Assembly: GCA_903888485.1 (NCBI GenBank)
Contig: CAISTS010000055.1
Coordinates: forward strand, 31,568-95,567
Direction: 5' to 3'
Origin: an uncultured bacterium
GTDB lineage: Bacteria > Pseudomonadota > Alphaproteobacteria > Rhodospirillales > Rhodospirillaceae
Length of the DNA stretch: 64,000 bases
The translations under genes and the position numbers were made by a program. The notes below the pieces were generated by a model. It was not told the origin of the DNA and did no database searches. It saw only the letters and a program-made list of their open reading frames with translations. Shown one piece after another: positions 42,430-51,380 of this stretch. Numbering within the stretch: the first letter of the stretch is position 1; every line of letters starts with the position of its first letter.

Positions 42430-43374
42430 ATGGCGCTCCCGATCGTAGCCCTCACCGGCGCGACGGGGTTCATCGGCCGGCGTCTGACGCTGGCCCTGGT
42501 CGAAGAAGGCTACCTCGTGCGTGCGCTCGCACGCCGCATCCCGCCTGGCACCGAAGCCACCGATACCGTCACTTGGGTCAAAGGCTCGCTCACCGACGAT
42601 CACGCGCTGCGCAAGCTTCTCGCCGGCGCGGCCGCCGTTGTGCATTGCGCCGGCTGCGTCAAAGCGCTTGACCGCGAGACCTTCTACGAAGTGAACGGCG
42701 CGGCCACGCGCCGTCTTGCCGAGCTGGCGGCGGCGCAACCGACGCCGCCGCGCTTCGTGCTGATGTCCTCACTCGCCGCGCGCGAGCCGCGCCTGTCGGC
42801 CTACGCGGCCAGCAAGCGCGCCGGCGTACAGGCGGTGAATGCCTTCCGCGACCGGTTGCCGGTGGTCATCCTGCGTCCGCCCGCGGTTTACGGGCCGGGA
42901 GATACAGAAACGCTGAGGATCTTCCAGATGGCGGCGCACGGCTTCATCGCCGCCCCGGCCGTGGCCCGCGCCCGCGCCTCTTTGGTGCATGTCCAGGACG
43001 TCGCCCGCGCCGTGGTCGCGGCGCTGGCCTTGCCGCAGCCGCCCGAGACGCCCATCGAGTTCGATGACGGCACGCCCGGGGCCTACAGCTGGTCCGATAT
43101 TGCCGCCGCCGCCGGTGCGGCCCTCAGGACGACCCCCAAAGTCGTGCCGGTTCCGGCGGCCCTGCTGTACGTCGCGGGCGCCCTTGCGACCGTCCAAGCC
43201 TGGCTCACCCGTCGCCCCGGGGTCATGTCCTGGGGCAAAGTGCCCGAGCTGCTGCATCCCGACTGGGTTTCGGCCACCGGCACGTTCCCCGGCTATAAGC
43301 CATTGTGGAATATAGAAAAAGGCTTCAAGGATACGGTCACCTGGTACACCTCACAGGGTCTGTTAACAACGTAA
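42430..43374 (+). CDS. cerR: NAD-dependent epimerase-like reductase (CerR-like)
   Basis: A 314-residue extended SDR. The nucleotide-binding motif is LTGATGFIGRRL (residues 8-19), the active-site region is SAYAASKRAG, and ILRPPAVYGPGD follows. In Caulobacter a protein of this type and locus reduces the 3-keto group of the sphingoid intermediate, replacing the eukaryotic ketosphinganine reductase; that role is inferred here from context. It directly follows the acyl-AMP ligase. Confidence 0.85.
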   Translation: MALPIVALTGATGFIGRRLTLALVEEGYLVRALARRIPPGTEATDTVTWVKGSLTDDHALRKLLAGAAAVVHCAGCVKALDRETFYEVNGAATRRLAELAAAQPTPPRFVLMSSLAAREPRLSAYAASKRAGVQAVNAFRDRLPVVILRPPAVYGPGDTETLRIFQMAAHGFIAAPAVARARASLVHVQDVARAVVAALALPQPPETPIEFDDGTPGAYSWSDIAAAAGAALRTTPKVVPVPAALLYVAGALATVQAWLTRRPGVMSWGKVPELLHPDWVSATGTFPGYKPLWNIEKGFKDTVTWYTSQGLLTT

Positions 43375-43482
43375 CGGGTGAGTTGATTTGTCACTCAACC
43401 GTCATTCCCGCACTCTGATCCCTTAGCACCTGCAACATTTTTGTTGTCCGCAGGGGCAGACGAGGGACGCGTTTCAAGGATC

Positions 43483-43752
43483 ATGACTGCCGCACCAGGG
43501 GCTGAGCCATCGCCCGACACCCTGACGGCTCTCTTCGACATCTTGAAAACGTTCAACAAGACCGGCGCCGTGCTCACGCCGGGGACGCGGTTCAGCGAAG
43601 ACCTGAACTTCGACTCCCTGGTGGTTATGGAGTTCGTCGCGGTTGTTGAGGACCGGTTCGATATTTCCGTGCCCCTCAACATCCTCCCGGACATTGCGAC
43701 GGTAAATCACCTCGCGCTGGCTGTGGACAGGATCGTAGCGGAGAACAGCTAA
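43483..43752 (+). CDS. Dedicated acyl carrier protein of the sphingolipid locus
   Basis: An 89-residue carrier protein. The phosphopantetheine attachment site is Ser45 in LNFDSLVVMEF. The acidic helix II (EFVAVVEDRFDI) fits contact with acyltransferring partners. It probably delivers acyl chains from the upstream acyl-AMP ligase to serine palmitoyltransferase, whose gene starts 57 bases later. ATG 43483 gives normal ACP length; a TTG at 43441 is possible. Confidence 0.9.
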   Translation: MTAAPGAEPSPDTLTALFDILKTFNKTGAVLTPGTRFSEDLNFDSLVVMEFVAVVEDRFDISVPLNILPDIATVNHLALAVDRIVAENS

Positions 43753-43808
43753 AGAAACTCCGCGCGGTCGAAAGAGTTGGGTTCGTTTAATTTCGGTGGG
43801 GACTGCAC

Positions 43809-45047
43809 ATGGCTGGTTTGTTTGATCGTTTCGCGCCTCTGATGGCGCAGCGCGACATGATGCTGGGCGACGGGGGCATCAACCCGTTCCAGGTCAAGAT
43901 GGACCAGGTCCTTTCGCAGACCGAAGCCATGATCGGCGGCCGTCACACCATCCTCGTCGGCACCAACAACTACCTCGGCCTGACTTTCGCGCCCGAAGCG
44001 CTGCAAGCCGCGCATGATGCCCTGGAAGCCTGCGGCACCGGCACCACCGGCAGCCGCGTAGCCAACGGCACCTATTACGGCCACAAGGAACTCGAAGCGA
44101 CGCTGTGCGATTTCTTCGGCAAGGAACACGCCATGGTCTTCTCGACCGGCTTCCTCGCCAACCTCGGCGTGCTCTCGACCCTCATGGGCCCCGACGACTA
44201 CATCCTCATGGACGCCGATTGCCATGCCTCGATCTATGACGGCGTGCGCGGCTCCTCGGCCGAGATCATCCGTTTCAAGCACAACGACGCCGCCGACCTC
44301 GACAAGCGCCTCGCGCGTCTCGCGAAGAAGCCCGGCAACAAGCTGATCGTCATCGAAGGCATTTACTCAATGCTCGGCGATAAGGCGCCGCTGGCCGAAA
44401 TCGTCGCGGTGAAAAAGAAGTACGAGAACGTTTATCTGCTGTCGGACGAAGCCCATTCGGTCGGCGTGCTCGGCAAGTACGGCCGTGGCCTGCCCGAGGA
44501 AGTCGGCTGCGAGGACGACGTCGATTTCATCGTCGGCACCTTCTCCAAGTCGGTCGGCACCGTCGGCGGCTTCCTGGTCGGCAATCACCCCGATTTCGAG
44601 ACCCTGCGTCTCGTCACGCGCGCTTACATCTTCACCGCTTCGCTGCCGCCGTCGGTAGTTGCGTCGGCCACGGTGAACCTGGGACTCGTGAAGAATGGCG
44701 GGGCGCTCCGCAAGCGTCTGATGCGCAACGCCAAGCATCTCTACGACGGCCTCACTGCGCTCGGCCTCAAAGTCGCCAGCGAGAATAGCCCGGTCGTCGC
44801 CGTGATCGCGCCCGATCCGGTGGTGGCGCTGGCCTTCTGGCGCGGTCTCATCGAAGCCGGTGTTTACGTCAACCTCGCGCTGCCGCCGGCGACTCCCTAT
44901 GGCTACTCGCTCCTGCGTGCGAGCCTCTGCGCCGCGCACACCGAAGAGCAACTCGACAACGTCATCGCCATCTTCGCCGAAGTCGCGGCCAAGGTTGGCC
45001 TGATCGAGCCGGTGAAGAAGATCGCGCGCCGCAGCGCCGCCGGCTAA
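43809..45047 (+). CDS. spt: Serine palmitoyltransferase
   Basis: A 412-residue PLP-dependent alpha-oxoamine synthase. Lys247 in GTFSKSVGT would form the Schiff base; Asp213 and His216 (LSDEAHSVGV) and His139 (DADCHAS) line the cofactor. Open with FQVKMDQ and TNNYLGLTF, as in SPT/KBL-type enzymes. It condenses serine with an acyl thioester to make 3-ketosphinganine. The adjacent ACP, acyl ligase and CerR-like genes make SPT more likely than KBL or 8-amino-7-oxononanoate synthase. GGTGGGG precedes the ATG. Confidence 0.93.
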   Translation: MAGLFDRFAPLMAQRDMMLGDGGINPFQVKMDQVLSQTEAMIGGRHTILVGTNNYLGLTFAPEALQAAHDALEACGTGTTGSRVANGTYYGHKELEATLCDFFGKEHAMVFSTGFLANLGVLSTLMGPDDYILMDADCHASIYDGVRGSSAEIIRFKHNDAADLDKRLARLAKKPGNKLIVIEGIYSMLGDKAPLAEIVAVKKKYENVYLLSDEAHSVGVLGKYGRGLPEEVGCEDDVDFIVGTFSKSVGTVGGFLVGNHPDFETLRLVTRAYIFTASLPPSVVASATVNLGLVKNGGALRKRLMRNAKHLYDGLTALGLKVASENSPVVAVIAPDPVVALAFWRGLIEAGVYVNLALPPATPYGYSLLRASLCAAHTEEQLDNVIAIFAEVAAKVGLIEPVKKIARRSAAG

Positions 45048-45061
45048 TCCGGAGTTTCGAG

Positions 45062-45781
45062 ATGTCGTTCGAGCGCGACGGCTACGACGTCCGCGCGGTG
45101 TTCTCGCCTGCCGAGATCACGGCGCTCCAGGACGATATCACCGCCCACATCGATCGCGTGGCCCACGCGCTCTACGCGCCCTTCGAGCTCAGCGAGCCGC
45201 GGGCGCCCTTCGCCGAACGCCTGAACCGCGTCGCCGCCCATGATCCTTCCTACGCCAACCTGCTCAGGCTCGCCGTCTGCACCGATGGGCACCTAAGCCC
45301 GTGGATCGAGCGCATGGCGAAACACCCGGAGCTGCAGCGCCAAGTAAGCGCGCTCCTGCCGACAGCATCGATTGGGTACAGCATGCGGCTGCGCGCCAGC
45401 ATTCCGCGCATCCCTGAGGCGCGGCGCAGCTGGCACTCGGATGTCGCTATCGACGACGAGGCAGATTGTTCCAAGGTGCGCCTGGCTTGCTGGATTCCGT
45501 TGATGGATGCGGGTCCCGACAGCGGCGGCATCGAGATCGTTCCCGGCCGGCGCGCGGCGCCCCTCGCGCACCACAACGACGGCGCCGGTCGTTACAGCAT
45601 TCCCGACGCTGTACTCTGCGATCTCCCGCGCGCGCAACTTTCCTGCCCCGTCGGCAGCGTCATCTTCCTCGACAGCTTCGTTCCCCACCGGGGTCTGCCC
45701 AACACCAGCGGCCATGAGCGCTGGAGCCTGGTCATCTGGTTCCGCGCCGAGAAGGCGACGGCGGCCGTCGCGGCGGAGTAA
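45062..45781 (+). CDS. Phytanoyl-CoA dioxygenase family protein (Fe/2-oxoglutarate)
   Basis: A 239-residue Fe(II)/2-oxoglutarate dioxygenase. The iron triad is His125 and Asp127 (SWHSDVAID) and His209 (FVPHRGLPN), and Arg220 would bind 2-oxoglutarate. It starts 14 bases after spt, so a hydroxylation of the sphingoid base or ceramide is likely but unproven. Its last 50 bases overlap the convergent GFA-family gene. Confidence 0.85.
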   Translation: MSFERDGYDVRAVFSPAEITALQDDITAHIDRVAHALYAPFELSEPRAPFAERLNRVAAHDPSYANLLRLAVCTDGHLSPWIERMAKHPELQRQVSALLPTASIGYSMRLRASIPRIPEARRSWHSDVAIDDEADCSKVRLACWIPLMDAGPDSGGIEIVPGRRAAPLAHHNDGAGRYSIPDAVLCDLPRAQLSCPVGSVIFLDSFVPHRGLPNTSGHERWSLVIWFRAEKATAAVAAE

Positions 45782-46184
45782 GGGCTACTTCGGTCCCCCC
45801 CGGCAACTGCGGCAGATCGTCGGTGATCGTGAACCACGGTGCTTTGCTCGCGACGTGGATGTGCATTTGCGGCTTTACGTCCGGATCGTCATCCAGGGCA
45901 CCCAAAGGCAACCCATAAACATCGGCTTTACTGTCGAAGGTACTGAGGATCGGCGATCCGCACGTCCGGCAAAAGCCGCGGTGCGTGCCGGGCGAAGATT
46001 GATAGTACGTGACGATATTTTCACCCTGCACCCAACGGAAGTCGGCGGTTTTGACGGTGGCGCGGCTGCGAAACGCGGCGCCGTGTAGTTTTCTGCACAT
46101 CGAGCAGTGACAGTTCCGCACCTCGGTAAGCGCGCCTGTAATTTGGTACTTCACACCGCCGCATTGGCAACTGCCCCTCAACAT
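45732..46184 (-). CDS. GFA family zinc protein (glutathione-dependent formaldehyde-activating-like)
   Basis: A 150-residue Mss4-fold zinc protein. Cys residues in GSCQCGGVKY, NCHCSMCRKLHG and FCRTCGSPI are the usual zinc ligands. Although named after formaldehyde-activating enzyme, most members have other or unknown roles. It ends in a basic proline-rich tail (PPRRPPSPSRRGTR) that runs into the opposite-strand dioxygenase gene, a 50-bp convergent overlap. It follows the CpgA-like gene by 13 bases on the same strand. Confidence 0.85.
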   Translation of the reverse strand: MLRGSCQCGGVKYQITGALTEVRNCHCSMCRKLHGAAFRSRATVKTADFRWVQGENIVTYYQSSPGTHRGFCRTCGSPILSTFDSKADVYGLPLGALDDDPDVKPQMHIHVASKAPWFTITDDLPQLPGGTEVALTPPRRPPSPSRRGTR

Positions 46185-46197
46185 GTATCCCCCGTCG

Positions 46198-47118
46198 TTA
46201 CCGCAGCCCGCCGCGTTCCAAGGTCTTGAAGAAGAGCTTGAGGCCCGTACGCAGCGGACGTTTGCGTTCGTCGTTTGAGAGTTCGATCTTCACGCCCGAA
46301 TGGCGCTCGATCTTCCACACGGCATAGTCGAGGCCGCCTTGGAACGTAAACGCGGCCTTGATCAGGCGCAGCGCATTCAGTGTTTTTCCCACCGCACGCC
46401 GCGAGCGCCAGGCGCGTGCTGCACGCTGGCGTTCGGCCTCGGGCGTTACTTCGTGATACTTGCCATCGGCATCGGGCGGGCCCAGCACCGCAGCGGCCGC
46501 CGCCTCGTATCGCGCCCGTTCGGCCTCGACCAACTCCGCGGCTTTGTGATCTTTCTCCGGGCGCAACTCGGCGCCATAGGTCTCGCGGAAGGCGCGCACC
46601 CATAGCGCGTGAGCGGTGTAAGGCGCGGGCAGCAGCGGCTTGACGTTTAGGATCATCGTTTCAATCGCCGTCGCAAGCCCCGCCTCGACGCGCCGGCGGA
46701 TTTCGTCGTTGCGGGCATGCAGCACCAGCGCGGGCTGCGCAAAGCGCGCCCAGACGCTGGAGGCAAACGCCGAGGGACCCACAGCGCGCAGGAACTGGTT
46801 CACCGCCATGACGGCGACTTTGGCGCGCACGATGCGGCCCTCGAAGGGCATTTCGATGTAATACACATTGGGCGGCAGCAGCCGTGCGAACAGCGCCGAG
46901 CTACGGTTGCGCAGCGCCGCGGTGTAGTTGTCCACGAGGACATAGAAGTCGAGCATCAGGCCATGATCGGTGTTCTGGCGCAGGCATGAACCGTAGAAAA
47001 CCACCGCCGCCGTCGCGGGCCCGTAACGCTTGACCAGATGTGCGGCGAAAGCTTGCGCCGCCGGGAAGGTGTCGCGGCGAGCCTCGGTAGCGATGATGTC
47101 TTGCAAGGCAGGCGTCAT
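46198..47118 (-). CDS. cpgA: Nucleotidyltransferase-like sphingolipid head-group protein (CpgA-like)
   Basis: A 306-residue protein with a nucleotidyltransferase-like N-terminus: the Gly-Ser motif FYGSCLRQNTD and an Asp pair in LMLDFYVLVD. The remainder is helical and basic. In Caulobacter a protein of this kind is encoded beside the ceramide kinase and is needed for ceramide phosphoglycerate formation. Here it overlaps the kinase gene by four bases, supporting the same pathway. The reaction itself is inferred from context. Confidence 0.7.
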   Translation of the reverse strand: MTPALQDIIATEARRDTFPAAQAFAAHLVKRYGPATAAVVFYGSCLRQNTDHGLMLDFYVLVDNYTAALRNRSSALFARLLPPNVYYIEMPFEGRIVRAKVAVMAVNQFLRAVGPSAFASSVWARFAQPALVLHARNDEIRRRVEAGLATAIETMILNVKPLLPAPYTAHALWVRAFRETYGAELRPEKDHKAAELVEAERARYEAAAAAVLGPPDADGKYHEVTPEAERQRAARAWRSRRAVGKTLNALRLIKAAFTFQGGLDYAVWKIERHSGVKIELSNDERKRPLRTGLKLFFKTLERGGLR

Positions 47119-48047
47119 GGCAAGCGCACGAAGTTGAGCGTCCGGCTGCCGTCAAGCACGAGCGGCTGATCCACGTGCGCTTCGTACAGCTCACCGTCCA
47201 GCGTGTAGGCGCCCGTGAACCGCAATGTCACCTGCTGCACGCGCGCCACCGTGCGCCCAGCGCCGCCCGTTAGCTTGCGCGCGATGAAATTCGGCAGCGC
47301 ACCGAGAAGCGCAGCACCTTTTCTCACACTCAGATAGTGGAGTGCGCCGTCGCTATGTGTCGGCGATGGTTTGAGGCCCAGTAGCAGTTGGTTAAGCGCC
47401 GTGACGGCGACAACAAAGAATTCACCATCCTCGCGCGCGCGATCACCTTCGACGGTGACATGGCCGCGGCCTTTGCCGGCGAACAAGCCGCGCCACAGCA
47501 AGATCGCAATTGCCGCCGTGTGGCTGATAGCGTTCGGCAGATTTAAGGGATAGATGCGCAGGCGGCAGAACCTGATGCCGTCGACAACTTCGGCCGCACC
47601 GAAGAACGCGCCGTAGAGCGGCGGAGTCCCGGGTGCTTGCGTCAGCGCCAACACCGCACGCGGTGCGATATACGCGGCGAGGGGACCGGCGCGGCGCGCG
47701 GCGAGTAGGCGTTTCAGCGCCGCTTCCGGTGTGCCGGTCAGGCTCCAATCCGCGGCGGTCATGTTGGTCTTGCCGGCGGGCAATAACGCCAGTGCCGGCA
47801 GGGTGGCGTAGGCGCTGCCATTCAGCAGCGCGCCGAAAACCAGATCGGCGGTGCCGTCGCCGCCGTTGACGGCGATGACCTCGGCCCCCGCGGCGGCGCA
47901 GCGCGCCACGGCGTCCTCCACCTCATGGGCGTGCTCGATCACCACGTGTGTCACGGCCGTCTCGCCCGCGAGTAGGGGCTCAACCCAGGCGTCGCCGCGC
48001 AGGTTGCGCGTGCTTCCACGGTTGGTGATGACGGCCAAAGGGGTCAC
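47115..48047 (-). CDS. cpgB: Diacylglycerol kinase-family lipid kinase, probable ceramide kinase (CpgB-like)
   Basis: A 310-residue lipid kinase. NGGDGTADLVFGALL (residues 61-75) is the GGDGT nucleotide-binding motif of DAGK/ceramide/sphingosine kinases, and ALLPAGKTNMTAAD is the second conserved loop. In Caulobacter such a protein phosphorylates ceramide. Its position between spt and the LptF/G-type genes, and its overlap with the CpgA-like gene, favour ceramide over diacylglycerol as substrate. Confidence 0.8.
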   Translation of the reverse strand: MTPLAVITNRGSTRNLRGDAWVEPLLAGETAVTHVVIEHAHEVEDAVARCAAAGAEVIAVNGGDGTADLVFGALLNGSAYATLPALALLPAGKTNMTAADWSLTGTPEAALKRLLAARRAGPLAAYIAPRAVLALTQAPGTPPLYGAFFGAAEVVDGIRFCRLRIYPLNLPNAISHTAAIAILLWRGLFAGKGRGHVTVEGDRAREDGEFFVVAVTALNQLLLGLKPSPTHSDGALHYLSVRKGAALLGALPNFIARKLTGGAGRTVARVQQVTLRFTGAYTLDGELYEAHVDQPLVLDGSRTLNFVRLP

Positions 48048-48240
48048 GGCAATCAGTCTTTAAGGGGTCTCGCCTCATACTGCGGCAATATTGCAATAGG
48101 CTCACGGGAAGAGGCGCTGCCCGAACCTCGCGCTATATCCTTAGCGCGTTGGAATGCTATGAAAAAGCCCTACTGGCTCCCAGGGGGTTGCTCGCCTAGA
48201 CTCCCCTGGAAAAGCCGCCCTGAACCCCGTCTGGATCCCC

Positions 48241-49503
48241 ATGATTAAGGCCATCGACCGCTATCTTCTGCGCCAGATCGTGCCGACGATCGTGCTGATC
48301 CTGTTCATTGCCGCCATCATCCTCCTCATGGAAAGGCTGATGCGCCTGCTCGACATCGCGGTGGGCAATGGTGTCTCCACCCTGGTGGTCTTCCAGATGT
48401 TGTTCTACCTGATTCCCTATTACATCGGCCTCGCGCTGCCCATGGCGCTATTCCTGGGCGTGCTGCTCGCATTCCGCAAGCTTTCCGCGCAGTCGGAGCT
48501 CGACGCGGTGCATTCGTGCGGCATTGGGCTGTCGCGCTTCATCCGCGCGGCGCTGCTGCTCGGCGCGTTCATGACCGGCCTCAATCTTCTGCTGTCGGGC
48601 TACATCCAGCCCTACACGCGCTACCTCTTCAGCGCGGTGATGTTCAATATCAGTTCGGGCGTGATCGAGCAGGGCATCGGCGAGGGCACCTTCACCAGCC
48701 TGCCCAACGGCTACACCCTGCGTGTCGAACAATCGCGCGGCGGCGGCCGTGAACTTTACGGCGTATTCGCGCACAAGCAGGAAGACAACGGCGATATCAC
48801 CACGCTCACGGCCAAGCGCGGCGAGCTGATGACCGACAGTCTCGACGGCACCGTGTCGCTGCGGCTGTACGAAGGCAACCGCTCGGTGTGGGATACCAAC
48901 ACCAAGGCGGCCTCGACGCTGCAATTCGATTCCTACGACTGGACGCTGAACCTCTCCGACCTCGTGCGCTTCCGCGGCCGTGGCGGTGACCAGCGTGAAT
49001 TGACCCTGGTCGAACTCTTGCGCGGTTACCGCTACAATATTGAATCCGGCCGCAGCAAAGTCACCACCGCCGAGGTCAACCCGCCGGCGGACAAGCCCGC
49101 CGAAGAGATCGTGGCGCCGTCCGCCGTCGCCGCGGAGTTTCACTTCCGCCTGGTGTTCTCACTCTCGATGCTGCTCCTGCCTGTGCTGGCCGCGCCGCTT
49201 GGCATCATGACCACCCGCGCCAGCCGCTCCTTCGGTCTGATCTTCGGGCTGCTCATCCTCGTCAGCTATCACAAGGTGCTCGAGTTCACGTCTGCGTACG
49301 CTTCCGCCACCGGCGCGCCGGCCGGCATCATGCTGTGGTCGGTATTCGCGCTGTTCACGATGGCGACGCTGTATCTCTTCATCATCACCGAGCGAAAAGC
49401 AGGCACGCCGCCCGTGCTGCTGATGGAAGCGCGCTGGGTCGCCTTGACCGACCGCATCGGGCGCATCTTCCGCCCCAAGCGCGCCGCCGCGGGGACGAGG
49501 TAA
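48241..49503 (+). CDS. LptF-type permease, probably for sphingolipid export
   Basis: A 420-residue LptF/LptG family permease (YjgP/YjgQ). Membrane segments lie at the N-terminus (VPTIVLILFIAAIILLMERL) and in the C-terminal third (FSLSMLLLPVLAAPLGIM), enclosing a periplasmic beta-jellyroll. It is about 50 residues longer than E. coli LptF, owing to a C-terminal extension. Together with the next gene it would form the membrane part of an LptB-driven extractor. It sits among ceramide genes, not with lptD, so a sphingolipid-specific copy is likely. Canonical lptC, lptA and lptB lie at 29-31 kb. Confidence 0.85.
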   Translation: MIKAIDRYLLRQIVPTIVLILFIAAIILLMERLMRLLDIAVGNGVSTLVVFQMLFYLIPYYIGLALPMALFLGVLLAFRKLSAQSELDAVHSCGIGLSRFIRAALLLGAFMTGLNLLLSGYIQPYTRYLFSAVMFNISSGVIEQGIGEGTFTSLPNGYTLRVEQSRGGGRELYGVFAHKQEDNGDITTLTAKRGELMTDSLDGTVSLRLYEGNRSVWDTNTKAASTLQFDSYDWTLNLSDLVRFRGRGGDQRELTLVELLRGYRYNIESGRSKVTTAEVNPPADKPAEEIVAPSAVAAEFHFRLVFSLSMLLLPVLAAPLGIMTTRASRSFGLIFGLLILVSYHKVLEFTSAYASATGAPAGIMLWSVFALFTMATLYLFIITERKAGTPPVLLMEARWVALTDRIGRIFRPKRAAAGTR

Positions 49504-49509
49504 GAACGC

Positions 49510-50586
49510 ATGATTCTCTCGGGTTATCTCATCAGGGCTTTTGTCGGACGCTTCATCATGCTGCTGGTCGGCTTGGTGTTGTTCCTGCAGACGCTCGACC
49601 TGCTGGCCCAGGCCAACGAGGTGCTTTCCGGGGGCGGTGAGCCTGCGGCCTCGCTCATCCGCTATGTCTCGCTGCGCATGCCGTCTCTGATCGAAACCGT
49701 CGCGCCGCTGTCGGCGCTCTTGGGCGCGCTAACCGCCATGGTTGGTATGGCCACTAACAGCGAGATCCTCGCCATGCGCGCGGCCGGGCGCTCGGTGCTC
49801 AGTCTCGTCGGCGGCCTCGTCAGCGTCGGCCTCGCGCTCGCCGCCATGCTCTTTGTGTTCTCCGAGTTGATCGTAGTCCCCGCCAATGCCGGCCTTCAGG
49901 AATGGCGCGACAATGGCTTTAAAACCGGTCCGCAGGAAATCAAGACCGGTGAGAACAGCTGGATCCGCGAGGGCAACACCATCATACGCGTCGGCTCCGT
50001 CGCGCGCGAAGGCACCGTGCTCAACGACGTGCGGCTGTTCAAGCAGGATGGCGACGGCAACATCGCCGACATCATCGGCATTCGCCTCGCCATGTGGGAA
50101 AACGACAAGTGGAACACGTTTGAAGTGAAGCGCCTCGCCAGCCGCATGCCGAACGATGAGACGCCGCTCACCTGGGACACCACGCTGAAGCCCGAGCACT
50201 TCATGCGGTTCGCCAATCATCCCAACGAGCTGTCGCTGGGCGAACTCCAGCAATACATCGGCAACGTGGCGATCGGCTCACGGCCTGAGTATTTCTACGA
50301 TACCTGGCTGCAGCAGAAGATCGCCGGCCCCGTCGTGCTCGCGCTGATGCCGCTGCTGGCGGCCATCGCCGCCTTCGCGCATCACCGTCAGGGCAGCTCG
50401 GTGGTTACGGTCGTTTGGGGCATTACGGCGGGCTTTGCTTTCATCGTCGTCGACAACATCGTGCTGGCCATGGGTCAGTTCGGCTCGTTGCCGCCGGTGG
50501 TCGCCGCGTGGTTGCCGATACTCCTCTTCGGCACGCTGGGGCTTTGGCTCATCTTCAATCTCGAGAACACCGGAGCACGCACGTGA
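49510..50586 (+). CDS. LptG-type permease, probably for sphingolipid export
   Basis: A 358-residue LptF/LptG family permease, partner of the upstream gene (six-base gap). N-terminal GYLIRAFVGRFIMLLVGLVL, a periplasmic domain (ENSWIREGNTIIRVGSVARE), and C-terminal helices (VVLALMPLLAAIAAFAHHRQ) follow the family plan. Its stop overlaps the fatty acid hydroxylase start by four bases, tying it to ceramide genes. Confidence 0.87.
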   Translation: MILSGYLIRAFVGRFIMLLVGLVLFLQTLDLLAQANEVLSGGGEPAASLIRYVSLRMPSLIETVAPLSALLGALTAMVGMATNSEILAMRAAGRSVLSLVGGLVSVGLALAAMLFVFSELIVVPANAGLQEWRDNGFKTGPQEIKTGENSWIREGNTIIRVGSVAREGTVLNDVRLFKQDGDGNIADIIGIRLAMWENDKWNTFEVKRLASRMPNDETPLTWDTTLKPEHFMRFANHPNELSLGELQQYIGNVAIGSRPEYFYDTWLQQKIAGPVVLALMPLLAAIAAFAHHRQGSSVVTVVWGITAGFAFIVVDNIVLAMGQFGSLPPVVAAWLPILLFGTLGLWLIFNLENTGART

Positions 50587-51380
50587 GCATCGGATTCTGG
50601 TCCGACAAGGAATACCACCTCGACCGCATGGACCTGCGCGCCCTCTCGGCGGCCTATTTCCAGTACTACGCCATTGCCGCATACATCCTGGTGGCATTGG
50701 TCTCCGGCGGTTTTGCGCTGGCCGGGCTGCTTGCGGGCGACGCTCCGCTGCTGCCGGTCGCACTCGCGATGCTCGCGACCTTCTTCATCTATCCCGTGGT
50801 TTGGTACGTCCTGCATCGTTTCATCCTGCACAGCCGCTGGATGTGGAAATCACCGCTGACCGCCGGAACCTGGAAGCGCATCCACTACGATCACCACAGC
50901 GACCCGAATAACCTCAAGGTTCTCTTCGGCGCGCTCTACACCACATTGCCGACGGTGGCCTTGGCGAGCATGCCGGTCGGCTACCTGCTGGCCGGCTGGA
51001 CCGGAGCGCTCGCGGCGCTCGCCACCGGTGTCGTGCAGACTTGCATTTACGAGTATTTCCACTGCATCCAGCACCTCGGCTATGCACCGAAGTGGGAGTG
51101 GGTGCGCGAGATCAAGAAGTTCCACATGGCCCACCATTTTCACAACGAGACCGGCAACTTCGGGATCACGAACCTCTGGTGGGACAAGGTGTTCGGCACC
51201 TTTTACGAGGGCGCCGCCGCGCGCCCGCGCTCGGCGACCGTATTCAATTTGGGCTACGACGAAGAAGTGGCCAAGAGCTATCCCTACGTCGCGCGCATGA
51301 CGCCCAATTGGCCCTACAATACCAACCCGGTGTCACGCAAACGCGAGCAGGCCGCCAAGACTGAGGCCGCCGCGGAATAA
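50583..51380 (+). CDS. Fatty acid hydroxylase superfamily membrane protein
   Basis: A 265-residue integral membrane di-iron enzyme of the sterol desaturase/fatty acid hydroxylase superfamily. Histidine boxes are HRFILH, HYDHH, HCIQH and HMAHHFHNE, with hydrophobic segments between. It probably hydroxylates the acyl or sphingoid chain of ceramide. GTG 50583 is chosen because it overlaps the LptG-like stop and begins just before the conserved region. The next gene overlaps its stop by one base. Confidence 0.88.
   Translation: MSIGFWSDKEYHLDRMDLRALSAAYFQYYAIAAYILVALVSGGFALAGLLAGDAPLLPVALAMLATFFIYPVVWYVLHRFILHSRWMWKSPLTAGTWKRIHYDHHSDPNNLKVLFGALYTTLPTVALASMPVGYLLAGWTGALAALATGVVQTCIYEYFHCIQHLGYAPKWEWVREIKKFHMAHHFHNETGNFGITNLWWDKVFGTFYEGAAARPRSATVFNLGYDEEVAKSYPYVARMTPNWPYNTNPVSRKREQAAKTEAAAE

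Noticed and set aside
43809..45047. Reading the PLP enzyme as glycine C-acetyltransferase or BioF
   Set aside because: Neighbouring ACP, acyl-AMP ligase, CerR-like, bCerS-like and lipid kinase genes fit serine palmitoyltransferase; no tdh or bio genes are present.
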